Source of the DNA: Geosiphon pyriformis
Lineage: Eukaryota; Glomeromycota; Glomeromycetes; Archaeosporales; Geosiphonaceae
Length of the DNA: 44,022 nucleotides
NCBI GenBank assembly: GCA_016748015.1
Contig: JAAOMT010000198.1
Coordinates: 1 to 44,022, forward strand
Direction of reading: 5' to 3'
In this document: piece after piece, positions 11,989 through 23,750 of the stretch
How positions within the stretch are numbered: position 1 is the stretch's first letter
Layout of the letters: each line of letters starts with the position of its first letter
Notes under the pieces: generated by a model
What the model saw: the letters and a program-made list of their open reading frames with translations, nothing else
Told to the model about the DNA's origin: nothing
Databases searched by the model: none
Translations under genes and position numbers: made by a program

Positions 11989-13268
11989 ATGGATTTTAAC
12001 AAAAATATTTCTCTCAATACTATCTCCCAAGATTTTATAGAACTAATGAAAGATAAGTCTTTCTACGATGTTAGAATCAACCTTCCAGACGGGAGGTCAA
12101 TCTTATCCTACAAGTAATTTGTCTTAAGCATATCTGTTGCAAACATCCCAATTTTTATTATAAACTTAAATAATTGTTTTAGGGTGTTATTGGCTGCGAG
12201 ATCGCAAAAGATTCGTCGACACTTTCAAAATGCGTATAAAAAGTCTAGTTCGGGTGCAGTTGAACAAGTCGAAGATATATTACCCAAACAGCAATGGGTG
12301 ACATTATCACAAATCTCAGCACAAGAGCAACTCGTTGAGACTCTTTCGCTTGAAAGCTTAATTGGGTCTACAAATCTCCCAAAAGATCAAGTTTCTCTCG
12401 CCTTTGAAGAGTTGCATTCCTTCCTATACAGAGATATGGTTTCATGGGAAAAACTGACTGTGAGCCACCACAGACTATGCTCTTTTATTTTACTCCTTAA
12501 CAAATTAAAGATTCCGCATTTGTTGAATCCGAGTTTGGAAACAATCAGCAAATATTTGAATGCTCAAAACTATGTGGAATTTTTCAACACCATTTTGACT
12601 CTAAAGGGTTGTAATGCACCTGAAGATTTGATGATCAATTATGATCCTATTTATAAAATATGTGTCAACTTTTTCTTGGATAAGCAAGTCTTTGAAAAAC
12701 AAAAATTTGACGAATTCCAAATAGGCAAATTGTCACTGGAAGGTGTAAAAATTTTACTGGAAAAAATGGAAAGAAAAAAATTTAATATGGTGATGGAATG
12801 GGCGAAAATTCAAACTGATGAAAAAATCCTCAAAATTTCTGAAGAAGATTTATTAAAGTATGTCGACTTTGAGAAACTCGAAATAAATGACCTAGCCAGT
12901 GAAGTAAGTTCTCAATTATTGTTTGCAAATATCTTTAAAATGTATGCTAAATATATTTTGAATAGTTGCAACAAATTAGGCGTATTTTCCCTGGACGATA
13001 TACCGATATTGTCGAACGTTTGCTCCTGGAGGTTGCGTCAAAGTGTAACACGATTCAAACTGACGTAGCGCATCTCAATTTGAAAATTTCAAGTTCGGAA
13101 AAGACGGAAAAGAAGCCAGAGCAGAAACAAGAGCAGAAACCAGAACAGAAACCAGAACAGAAACTAAATCAGAAACCAGAGCAGAAACCAGAACAGAAAC
13201 CAGAACAGAAACCAGAGAAGAAACCAGAACAGAAACCAGAGAAGAAACCAGAACAGAAACCAAAGTAG
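11989..13268 (+). CDS. BTB/POZ protein with C-terminal PEQK repeats, 3 exons
   Basis: Exons 11989-12113, 12183-12903 and 12966-13268; introns of 69 bp (GTAATT...TTTTAG) and 62 bp (GTAAGT...AATAG) keep frame and give 382 residues. Residues 15-57 are the first half of a BTB/POZ fold: FIELMKDKSFYDVRINLPDG, then SYKVLLAARSQKIRRHF across intron 1. The second half follows at about 111-165 (FEELHSFLYRDMV, then LCSFILLLNKLKIPHLL). An insertion of about 45 residues between the halves is unusual. Residues about 200-300 form a helical, BACK-like region (MEWAKIQTDEKI). The tail is KTEKK followed by twelve four-residue repeats, mostly PEQK. BTB proteins dimerise and often serve as cullin-3 substrate adaptors or scaffolds; no kelch or TLD partner domain is present. 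Reading straight through intron 2 would instead give a frame ending at 13068, losing the repeats. Confidence 0.85.
13116..13265 (+). repeat. 12-bp coding minisatellite (PEQK)
   Basis: Twelve 12-bp units close to CCAGAACAGAAA plus a half unit, all in frame in the last exon of the BTB gene. Variant units encode QEQK, LNQK and PEKK. Being a multiple of three, the array can change length without breaking the protein. The strong purine bias of the coding strand makes spurious open frames on the opposite strand. Confidence 0.9.
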
Positions 13269-14160
13269 AACTAAAGAAACTAGAGTAGATACCGAACAGA
13301 TATTTTTTGATGATTTAGATGATGGCGAATGAATTGATAATATTATGTGCAAATTTTCTCATTATGAGAACCAAGAAAGTCATAATGCTTAAAAAGAATA
13401 TATTTTTAATGAGTTTGCGTCCTAGAAAATGCACATCTTTTTTAAAAAAAGATTTTCAGCAAAGCAGAGCTATATGAGATAGAAAGTTTTAATCTCAAGT
13501 TATGTGGGTATTCTACAATTAAGAAACCGCATTTTTATTATTAGTCATATAAAAGGACAAAGTCACTAGCAAGTAAAAGTTTTATTGGCCACAAAAGACT
13601 ACCTGAATTGAATATTATAGATTTTAGCTCCAAAGATTGAAATTCGTAAAATTGATCGAATCATTTCAAAAAATCTATCACTCAACTGATGACTTTTGAA
13701 TCTTTCCCTATCGTTTTTAAAATTAAGTAATGCATATATTAAATAAAAAATTTGTAACATATACCATATCTTTCTCCTTGATTATACTTAATTTCTTTTT
13801 TCTGGTTGACCTCTGTTTTACTTGAAAGTCAATTTCCATGTACATAAAACTTTGTGTATCATTTGATTTACATATATTCATGAGTAGTAAAGATTGACCA
13901 ATTCACCAGTTAAATGTATATGCCAAAAAAGCCCCAGATGTATGAGAATATGAATTAACTATAAAAGTATATTTCTAACCCTAAATTAGCAAAAATATAT
14001 GCAAGAGCCCATTATCGAAAATTCCAACTTCTAATTTATCCAGCAATTTAAAGCCGAAAATTCATGATTGAATAAAAACTCATAAAATTTCGTAACACCC
14101 TAAGCACATCGAAGGGACGCTTATGAATTAATTTTCCACGTTACCGATATAGGAAGAAGG
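13269..14160. other. Intergenic between BTB and kelch genes
   Basis: No coding frame, repeat or RNA gene recognised; both neighbouring genes point rightward, so this holds the BTB 3' flank and the kelch promoter. Confidence 0.5.
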
Positions 14161-14168
14161 TATAAAAA
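14161..14168 (+). promoter_or_regulatory. TATA box of the kelch gene
   Basis: TATAAAAA lies 92 bases upstream of the ATG at 14253. Confidence 0.5.
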
Positions 14169-14252
14169 TGAGTTCGTTGGAATTGAAATTCAATTTTTTA
14201 TCTAGTACCTTTAAATCTTTTTCATATTCTTGTATGATTTTTTGATTTCAAA

Positions 14253-15784
14253 ATGAATAGTTTGAAATTTTTGTTTCCCAAAATTAAGAAACCCTTCTCA
14301 TTTCTCAAAATTGTCATAAATCTCTTACTTTCCACCCAGATATCATTGATTTGCTGTGCCCAAAACTCAACATCACCGGGAACGCGACAATCAAGTTGCA
14401 TGGTAACTTACAAAAACACACTCTACCTTTTTGGGGGTGTGGTATCAAACACTGTCTGGGCTACCAAAGATTACTTTCACTCCGCTGATTTACCATTTAC
14501 CACTGATTCTATCCCATGGAAACCACTGAACTATCAAAATGCAATCAATGTTTGTGACGCAGCTTGTATCGTTGAGGAATCGCTCGGTTACATGTTAGTA
14601 ATTGGGGGTGGAAAACAATCGAATGAAAGTAACCATAATCCAGGGCTGCAAGTTTATAATTTTAACACAGGACTTTGGAATGAGCCGAATTTAGTAAAAA
14701 TTTTTGATACACCAGATCAAATGCGATATTATTATTTTAATCCGAGAGCTACATTTATTCAAAAAAAAATCATTTTTATTTGGGGTGGAACGTTTCTAAA
14801 TGATGCCGTCAAAAGTACCGGGGCTTGGGAATTAAATTTAAATCAAGTTCCGTTTACTTGGACACAGATACAGCACAATGTAAGATGGTTCTGCTTTTTC
14901 TTCAAATCAACTTGATAATATTTTTTAATATTCATTCCTAATGCTTATTCAGTCTTCAATTAAACCCTCACACTCAAGCCCAATAGCAACTTTCAAAGGA
15001 AATGCTTTTATTTTTGGATCAGCATTAAATTCACCAGCATTAAAAATGCCATACATTTATAATCCGAAAATTGGATTCATTATAGCTCCTTATGAAATAT
15101 CATTTCCAATGGAATACGGAGTAGCTGGAATTATGAATGATGTTTTATACATTTTGATTTTAGATGTTATTGAGCAAAATACAGAAGAGCCAATTTTGAC
15201 ACATAAATTTGATTTGAAAATATTAAAATTTGATTCAGCATTTATTCCAACTTCTTCGAATATTTCCCATGTTATGAGAGCTCGTGCCGCCTGGACTCAA
15301 TTTCCTGGGTCAGATGCAATTTTGGTGGGAAAAAAATTTAAAATTAGATGGTAGTTCAATCTATTTTTCTTAAAACCGAAAATTTTTTGACATTTTTTTC
15401 TCAATCTAGATTTATGGAGGAAGCATGAAGGATTCTAATGGGACTTTAAAGACTCTTGATCAAATGCTGATCTACAATATGACAACAGCAGCCTGGTCAA
15501 ATCGAATGAACATTGTAACCCATATTCCGAATGGAAATTACACATTACCCTTGGTAAATGGATTAGAAATCAATCCTGATCCAACTTCTACCACATCCAC
15601 AGCTAAGCCAGTGATAACAGGAAAAGATGGAATCTCTATGGCAATGATTTTAGGAATAATATGTGGCTCAGTTGTTTTTGTAGCAGCATTTGGAATAATT
15701 CTTGTGTGGTTGTCGCGAAACCAAAATCGAACAAGATTTTATCAGGCGGCTGGAATGACTGATCATAAAATAGTGTTACTCTAA
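14253..15784 (+). CDS. Secreted-type kelch propeller with one C-terminal TM
   Basis: Exons 14253-14879, 14953-15324 and 15410-15784; introns of 73 bp (GTAAGA...TTCAG) and 85 bp (GTGGGA...TCTAG). Joined they give 457 residues. Residues about 15-36 form a signal peptide (FLKIVINLLLSTQISLICCA). Six kelch-like repeats follow, with blade hallmarks such as NTLYLFGGV, GYMLVIGGGK, IIFIWGG, NAFIFGS and the spliced AILIYGGS, which restores a blade exactly at intron 2. A short Thr/Ser stalk leads to a membrane span at about 409-434 (MAMILGIICGSVVFVAAFGI) and a roughly 20-residue tail rich in basic residues. This is a type I membrane protein with an extracellular beta-propeller, presumably for binding; no enzyme motif is visible. 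The second donor (GTGGGA) is weak, but the frame and blade sequence support it. Confidence 0.85.
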
Positions 15785-18125
15785 GTGTAAATATGTGTAG
15801 ACATAAAATATAAAAGTCCATAAATTCTAGATTTTCAAGAAATATTTGAAATGTAAATTTTATTTAAATTTGTGAGTTGCATAAAGTTTATTTTATAAAA
15901 AAGTATATTTAGAATGAAATAACTATATTTGCCATTAAGCATTAGCTTAAAATTTTATTTTTTTATTGTTACTATTAATAAAATTATTTTATTCTTCAAT
16001 AAATCTTTTCGCTATAAATAGTTTAGCTCGGATCGTATTGTGCAACATATGTCAAAAATCTGTTATTTTAGGAATTGTATCGCATAATAAGCGTCACTCA
16101 TTTCTTTTTAAAAATCTGTTACCCCAACTTCTATAACAATGTAACAGATAAAGGAAGATTAATTTAAAGTTCTTAACAAAGCCCCCATTTTAAATTTCCA
16201 AGCCATTCAAGATGAAAAAAAGTTTTTTTTTATTATTCACGTCATGGCAATTGTTTATTATGAAAATTGCTTCTTTTTATCGATTAAATGGATGAGATCT
16301 CGACTTTTTCTAAGTATCGTAGGATTCTTAAATAGGTCATCATTGTAAGCATTAAATTGGTTTTTACCTTTACAGAAAATACCATAGTCTCATAGGATGC
16401 CTGATTTATTAACGACATTTCGAACAATCAAAAACTATCAAACACTATTGTAAATAATCATTAATTGTTGTACATTATAACTTCTATTGTTGCATCTTGG
16501 TTTGAGAATAGAATAGATCCAAATGCCCCAAAAATCCGTTAATAGTATAATAATAATCGTCTTCATAAGTAAACGAACTGTTCTTCATAAAAACTAGCAC
16601 AAAATCAATTCAATTCCTATATGTCCATCATATTGAAGTCTTTATGCCTCCCCGAGATTTTTATGCAGATGCTGAGCACAACAACCGGCTTACTTTATTG
16701 GAAATATAAAGTGAAAGTCCTTTCAGATTGATGAATTTCAATTATGGTAATTTTCATTAAAGCCTAGACGGCGGTCCACTTCGAACTCTAACTCTACCAA
16801 TCCCACCGGGAAATAGCATTAATAAGGAATTTATTTCTGAAAATAATTCCGGTTGTAAATTTAACCTTGGTTAATTTATAATTGGAAAATTAATTTTGCA
16901 TAGTGTCTATTGTGTATGCCAACTATTTTTTCTCTTTTTGAGTTACTTTATTTAATAATACATCTTATTTCATTTTGATTTTAGACTGCCAAAAGTATTT
17001 GCTAGAGATCAGCGATTAAAAAAATTAGAATCCAAAAAAAATTTACATTGACTTGTAAGCTAAGCCTGTCTAATGTGTGGCCGTTCACTTTATTTTTTTA
17101 TTGTGAGTTTATCATCTGAAAATGATTATGCACTTATGCCATCCTAAAAAATTGATTTCTAAAATTGTCTTTACTATGCTAGCGTCTAACAACTATGAGA
17201 TTAATATTTAGATGCAGAAATTTTTAATTTCCTCAATCACAATCATACATAAACAAATATTTTTCCAACTTCAACTGTTTTCAATGTAAACTTTCAGAAT
17301 TTGTCATACAAGCGTCTATAAAAAATTGCGAGTATGTCTACACGTTTTATTTTTGACTTTTAAACTGAGATATTGAGCTCTAATAAAAAGTTGTGACCCT
17401 TTATCCCTAAACCATCATACAGACCAATTTGCTAATGATAATATGTGAAGTAATAGCTTTTGAAACTTTTTCAATATTATAAAATTAATATATAGAAAAA
17501 GACCAACATAAATGAGGATAAATAAAATGAATAAAAGTAACTAAAAAAATTGGTTAAACCAAAACTAATTATTTTTAATGATAAATTTGTTTAATGCTTT
17601 TGTGAAAATTTATTCAACAATTAACATTACATTATCAATTTAATTATTAGCCTTAACATTTATTTATTTTATGTAAATGCTTTAACTAAATATGATCTAT
17701 GTTATGTTACATACACATGTTCATAAAAAATGTAAATTGCATGCGACTGGCCACCCAAATTTATGTTAAAACTACTTTAATTTAGACAATTTATAAAAAT
17801 TCTCTGTTTTTATTCTTTTATTATGATTTTTTAAGCACTCTTATTTTGAACATACTTATTTAACCAAGCCTTAATGTTTTTTTGTTGTCTTCAACTGTGT
17901 TATTTTGCAAGTTTTACAACTTGAATCTTGTTTTTCACAGCAGAAAACTTAGTTTCTATCTTTCCATTAGACTTATTAGTAAACACTGACAATTACACAG
18001 ATTTTTTCAAATAATTAGCCAATTAAGCTACAACTAAGATTTTTTTTGGTTTTCATATTAAGTCTAGTTACAATTATAAAAGATACAGCAAATTAAATAA
18101 TAGCTTAAACATAAAAAAAATCAGT
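15785..18125. other. Intergenic, no supported gene
   Basis: The kelch 3' flank followed by moderately AT-rich and then strongly AT-rich DNA. A GC-richer patch near 16740-16820 is not a tRNA (A-box- and B-box-like words lie only about 15 bases apart). Nothing coding was recognised. Confidence 0.45.
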
Positions 18126-18129
18126 AAAC

Positions 18130-19250
18130 TGGTTTATAATAATTATTTTTTACTATAAATAGCTTGATACAGTTTTATTTATTACCAAATATAATACTTT
18201 TTTAAAATTTCAGTTTTAAGAACAGTTAATTTCTAGTTTTTTAATTAAGAAAAAAATTCTAATATTATTATTTTTACAAAATTAACCACTAATTTAAAGC
18301 AAAGTTAACAGAAACAAAAAGTTTAAAATAAACAATAATATATTGTCACAAACCAATAAGTTTAAGCTTAATAATAAAAATTTTACTAAATACTTTAAAA
18401 ACATTTTTAAAATTATTAAAGCATATTAATTGAAATATATAGAATATTACAACAACAAATTTGGAAATAGAATTAAAAAGCCTAACAGATTTTGCAATTT
18501 TTTATGTAATAAAAAATAATTCAGCAAGCTCAATTTTGGTAAAAGTATATAAAGAGTTTTAAGATACAAAATTAATACAAAATAGTTTAATATTGTTCTT
18601 AAAAACTAATTTAAAGCCAACAACATTATACAGAACCTAAAATACTGTTTTATTAAAACAAAATTATTTACTTAAAATTTGTTTTAATTTCTATGACTTT
18701 AATTCAAATTTTTGAATCAGATAAATTATATAATAATTAAAATAAAAATAACTGTATAAACAATATAGTTAAATATTGGTACATATTTATCTTAATTAAA
18801 AAAATTCTATTTTTTACACCCAAAATAAAATTAATTCTTATTATTAGTATTAATACAAAAATTAATATTAAACAAAAAAAACCAAGGTTTTATTTTTTAA
18901 AAAGTTTATTACTATATTATTAAACAATAATAAAGTCTGTTTTTAATCACATTAATTATTCTTAGAATAATAACTTAGCCACTGGTTTATTGTTAAAAGT
19001 TTTTGAACTTTTTATAATATTATTATTATTACTGTCTTTGATATGCCACTTATAAAAAAAAGTTATTTATTATTAAAAAAAAGAAAATGCTTTTATAGTA
19101 TTCAGTCTAAGTATTTTATAACTGAAAGAACTTTTTGGTTTATTTTTTTTAGTTACTATAGAAAAAATAGAGATTCTTTATTTTTTATTTTATTTGTAAC
19201 TAACCAAAACATAAAATATTTTGCTTATATTTTTAAATAAACCATATAAT
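18130..19250 (+). repeat. Dispersed repeat family, copy 1
   Basis: Colinear, diverged match to 37690-38640. Paired landmarks: TTTAAGCTTAATAATA / TTTAACTTAATAATAG; AAAACATTTTTAA in both; CAGATTTTGCAATTTT / CGGATTTTACAATTTT; CAGCAAGCTCAATTTTGGTAA / TAGCAAGCTTAATCTTAGTAA; TAACTTAGCCACTGG / TAACTTAGCTATTGA; CTTTTTGGTTTA / CTTTTTGGTTAA. This copy is richer in A/T and longer in its middle. A 65-codon frame at 19043-19240 inside it is not conserved as protein in the other copy. The repeat class is unknown; no terminal repeats or transposase were recognised. Confidence 0.6.
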
Positions 19251-20940
19251 TTTCGAAACATAAATTTAAAAAAATTATTTTACTTAAATAAATTATTAAT
19301 TATACATAATATTACATAAATATATAGTTACTCTTGGTAATTGGTGTTTGAATTAACATTGATATGGTTCAGACAGTATTAAACAGCGTAATAATTTGTA
19401 TAAAAATTAAAATAAATGAGTCTTTAAAGTAATTAGAATCATTATTGTAGCTATTACCGATATTATCATTGTTAAAAATGTTATTAAAAATATCATCGTT
19501 ATTATTGTTAAATGTATATGATAAAAATTAGAAAAAAGAAATTTTTATCCTAAATTTGATCTGATGATTTATTGATATAATTATTATTAAATAATAGAGT
19601 ATTGGCTAGTTGCAATAAAATAAAACAAAGTATGTTTGTAATTATATATGTGTATTTATAAGTATTTATTAATATTTATGAAAAAAAATTTTCAACTCAA
19701 TGTCACCAAGTCAACTCACTAATCAATATTACATGTTTACTAATCATAATATTATTTGGCCTGTCGAAAAAAAAAGTTGTAATTAACAGTTAATTGGTTC
19801 ACAATAATAATATAAAACTGTTTTATTATAGATCATTTCAAATTTGGTTTACTGGTTTGATGCTTTTACTGTCTTATAAAACAATACTTTTTGGTTTTTT
19901 ATATCAAAAAACAACAACTTTACAGTATATTCTCAAAATAAAAATTTTAAGATTGAATAAAATGAGATAATTGATTTTTTTATTTAAACAAATAGTCAAT
20001 CAAACTTTGTTCATACATATTAAAATAACATAATTGTTTACTTAAGTCTGAAAAAAGTTAAATCTTTCTTTGAATAATAATCAATTCAGTTTTTAGAATA
20101 TTTTATTATAAAAAATAAAATTTTCTTAATTTGCTAAAAGCAAAAAGTGCAAAAGCTTAAGCAATCAATAAATGTAAATAAATTACAATCTTTTTTGGAT
20201 TTGGTTTTAAATTATTGAAAATTTGTAAAAAATTTCTTCGAAATTGTTTTTATTTAAATTTAAACTCTTGAAAATTTTATTTTCAAATTAATCTTAAAAC
20301 AATTTAATTTAAAAAAGTCTTTTATTTTTTATATTAATGCTTTAAAATTTAGATTACATATTATTTTATTATAAAAAATAGTAATAACAAAGAATATTTA
20401 TAACTTATATAAACAAAAACCCATTTTTAGTTAAAAAACATTACATATTTACTTAATAAGAGTGTTCTACAAAAGTTTAATTAACAAATTATTAATATAA
20501 ATATATTTTAGTTGTTTGTTTTATTGTAATAACTATTTAGTTTCATTATAAAAAATATAAGCTTAAATATTATTAAATTATTAATTAAATCTTCTATTTA
20601 AGTAAATATAATGATAAAATTAATAACAAAAAAATAAGTTATTAAACATAAATACTTTATTTTTATTAATAATTTAATAATTAATTTAATTATTGATAAA
20701 TTATTTTACAACAATAAATTTAGAAAATCATTAAATATTGATAAAATTTTGAAATAAAAAACAACAAAAAAAACATTAATAAATAGTTATCTTAATTATT
20801 AATTATATATATATATATATTATATGTTATTGTTATGGATAAAACTTTTACTTTTTAATTCTTATCTAATTACTTAGCTATAATTAATCACATGTATTAG
20901 CCACTAATATTATATAATTAGCCATCCTATTTTTAGAATA
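19251..20940. other. AT-rich gene-free region
   Basis: Plus strand is A-rich, with simple ATT/AAT runs and an AT dinucleotide run near 20805. No coding frame or identifiable element. Confidence 0.5.
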
Positions 20941-20943
20941 AGT

Positions 20944-21200
20944 TGTTGATGTGATCATTAACTTGATTATTGACTTGATCATTGATGTAATTACTAATCT
21001 GATTATTGACTAGATCATTGATCTTTTTTTGATAGTATATAAGCAAAACTTTTTAAAGCTGTAGAAAGGCATTCACACTCAGATCAATACAACGATATCA
21101 ATTCCTTTATTTCTCTTTTATTATTTCTTTTCTCTTTTCTTTTCTTGATTTGTATAATTGTTAGTTTTTGTAAAGTATATTGAATAAACGTTTACTGAAA
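20944..21200 (+). promoter_or_regulatory. LTR-like promoter/poly(A) patch with enhancer-like repeats
   Basis: About six imperfect tandem copies of a 12-13 bp unit (TGATCATTGA or TGATTATTGA core) run from 20944 to 21022. They are followed by a TATATAAG box (21038-21045), a pyrimidine-rich stretch and an AATAAA signal (near 21183). This order (repeats, TATA, start region, polyadenylation signal within about 250 bp) is what the U3-R-U5 of a retrotransposon LTR looks like. I could not define TG...CA ends, a target duplication, or a convincing primer-binding site downstream, and no reverse transcriptase is nearby. A solo LTR remnant or an isolated promoter are both possible. Confidence 0.35.
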
Positions 21201-21569
21201 AGTACAACTGATACCTGATATTGAATTCTAAGAGTGCTGACATGAGGCATAGAATTATACCAGTGTATTATCTTTTGTTAACAGTATGGACTATTCTTCT
21301 ATCTTCAGATTCTCTTGTTACCTTTTGAAAAGAATAGCGACTGAGATATTTATGAGATTGATCTCACACATTGAATCCTTACTAATTCAATTCGCTCATT
21401 AAAGTTGAATTATCTTTTTTGGTTATTTCATTGTCATACAATACTGTTCTTCTTTGCTGACCATAACATTATTATAGATAATGCAGAAAATTATTAGTTT
21501 ATAAAAAAAGCTTTTTTTAATACACTAATAAAAAAAATTTTATAAAAAAGTAAAAATATATTTCAAACT

Positions 21570-21596
21570 TTATTATTATTATTATTATTATTATTG
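21570..21596. repeat. TTA microsatellite
   Basis: About nine consecutive TTA/ATT units. Confidence 0.85.
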
Positions 21597-21949
21597 TTAA
21601 TAAAAATTATCAAATAAATAAATTTTTGGTTTTTAATATTTTTAATTTATTAAAAAATTAGCTATAATATTATTAATTATTAAAACACATATTACAACTT
21701 AAAATAACTATGAAAATATTTTATAATAAAGACTTAAGATATTTTTAATTCTTTAATAAAGCATAAATAATTGTAATAATATTATTTAAAAAAGTTTTTT
21801 CTTTTCTTTATCTAAAATTCTACAAAAAGTAGTATTTTAAAAAAGAAGTTTTTTTTTCTTTTGTTTTATTCTTCACAATTTTACAAGTTACAAATTCTTT
21901 TATTGTGGACCTGACAGTTGCTTTTAACGATAATATAACAAAAAAAAGC

Positions 21950-22560
21950 AAATTTAATTAGTCTTTTCATAAAAAAATAAAACTTAAATATACACAATAA
22001 GGTAATGTATTTCTTCTAGTACAAATTAAATTTTACAAGTCTAGAATATAATATATTCAAGTACTTAAAGATCTAAATTAAGATATGTTCTGCAAAGAAT
22101 TATTTAAGTCAGATATTTTGCAGTATATTATAGTGCAAATGAAAATAATCAAGACATTTTATGAATAAATCTTAACAAAATTGTAAACATCTATTTTCAA
22201 TTTTGATACTTAGTAATTTTAAGACATATTTGGTTAGGTGAGTAGCTTGAAAAATTTTACATTCAATGTAATATAAAATTTTGCATATTACAATAAATCA
22301 AAATTTTTATTAAACCTAAAAAAAAATATTTTCGATTTTTTTATGAAAATTAAATTAGATTTAACAAATAACTTTGGAATAATATTTCAGTAATTTGATC
22401 TCAACTTATAAGCTTAAAATAGTATTTCTTTTAATAGAATATCTTAGTAAATACACTTATTTTTGAAAGTTACATTTCTTAATAGTTTACTGCTTTATTG
22501 CTAAATTATTTTAAACAAAATTGAAACTGTTATTCTTTTTATGCAATATAGTAGTTAATA
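21950..22560 (+). repeat. Diverged direct duplication, copy A
   Basis: Colinear with 23095-23750, about 1.15 kb downstream in the same orientation. Shared words in order include AAATTTAATTAGT, GTAATGTATT, TTTTACAAG, CTAGAATATAATATA, TAAGACATATTTGGTT, TTTTGCATATTACA, ATATTTCAGTAAT and TTCTTTTAATAGAAT. No coding frame is conserved between the copies. The 0.5 kb between copies lacks obvious similarity to either. Confidence 0.75.
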
Positions 22561-23094
22561 TCTGAAATTACTGCATTAATTTATGTAAATTTCTGAGAAT
22601 GATTATGTAAAACCAGCTTTTAAATGATACTTTAAAAGCTTATTTTAGCTACACTAGCTATTTAATTTCTTTAAGTAATATTTTATTGTTACTGTTACTT
22701 TTGTTTTTGTTGCAATTACTTGCAATAATATTATATACTAATAATTTTACAAAAAGAATATCGAAGAAATTTTGTATTAGGTTAGCTAACTTGAAATTAA
22801 GAATTTACAAGCAAAGTCTTGTTTTTTCTTAATTTGTCAATTTGTGCTGCTTAATTTTGAATTAATTATTAGTAAGATGCATACTTTTTGATAGATATTG
22901 TCAAAATAAGTTAAATTAAAAGTTTTTACATACTGTTTATAATTTTTTTTTAATTATTGATCGAAATAAAATTAATTAATCTTTAAATTTAGTTACTTAA
23001 TATATATATATTTTTAAAGTTTTTTATTAAGTAGCAAAAAAACACAAGATGTAAAAAAAACAAACAAGATACTAATCATTACTAAAACAAATTT

Positions 23095-23750
23095 TTTATT
23101 GTTAAATTTAATTAGTTTTCTAATAAAGAAATAAAATTTGTATATACATAACCAAGTAATGTATTCCTTTTAGTAAAAATTAAGTTTTACAAGCCTAGAA
23201 TATAATATACTTAGGTACTCAAAGATGCAAATTAAAGTATGTTATTTGTTTTACAAATAGTTATTTGGGTCAAATATTTTGTGGTACATTATTATATAAA
23301 TAAAAATATAAGACATTTTATAAATAAATTTTAAAAAGATTCTAAAAATTTCTAGTTTTTAATATGGCATCTATTCTTTTTAATAGATTTTTGTAATTGT
23401 AAGACATATTTGGTTGCACAAATATCTTGAAAATCTTGTCTGAGATTTTGCATATTACACTAAATTAGAATTTTTATTAAATCCAAAAGAGAAAATTTTT
23501 TGAAAGAGTTTTACTAATAAATAATGTTGGACTGGTTTAAATGCCCATTTGAGCATAAAATTAGTATAATATTTCAGTAATCATGGGCTCAATATAGCTT
23601 TTTTTTTAATATAATAGTCATTCTTTTAATAGAATTTCTTAGTAAACACACTAACTTTTTGAAAGTTTTATTTCTAAATGACTTATTGCTTCATTAATAA
23701 TCAATTTACAAAGAATTGAGAAATCTGTTATTTTTTCCACAGCTTTTTAT
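23095..23750 (+). repeat. Diverged direct duplication, copy B
   Basis: Partner of 21950-22560, with several indels of 5-40 bp. Function unknown; it could be two old insertions of one transposon family or a segmental tandem duplication. Confidence 0.75.

Noticed and set aside
13075-13352. Two minus-strand frames of about 62 codons across the PEQK array
   Set aside because: They are translations of the 12-bp repeat from the other strand (VSxLVS and WFLFWFL type low complexity) opposite a well-supported exon.
16740-16820. tRNA-like words (GGTAGAG and GTTCGAA on the minus strand)
   Set aside because: Only about 15 bases separate the A-box- and B-box-like words and no cloverleaf with acceptor stem can be drawn.
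21950-23750. Repeated words considered as a CRISPR-like or satellite array
   Set aside because: Only two long diverged copies; no short regular repeats with unique spacers, and the genome is eukaryotic.
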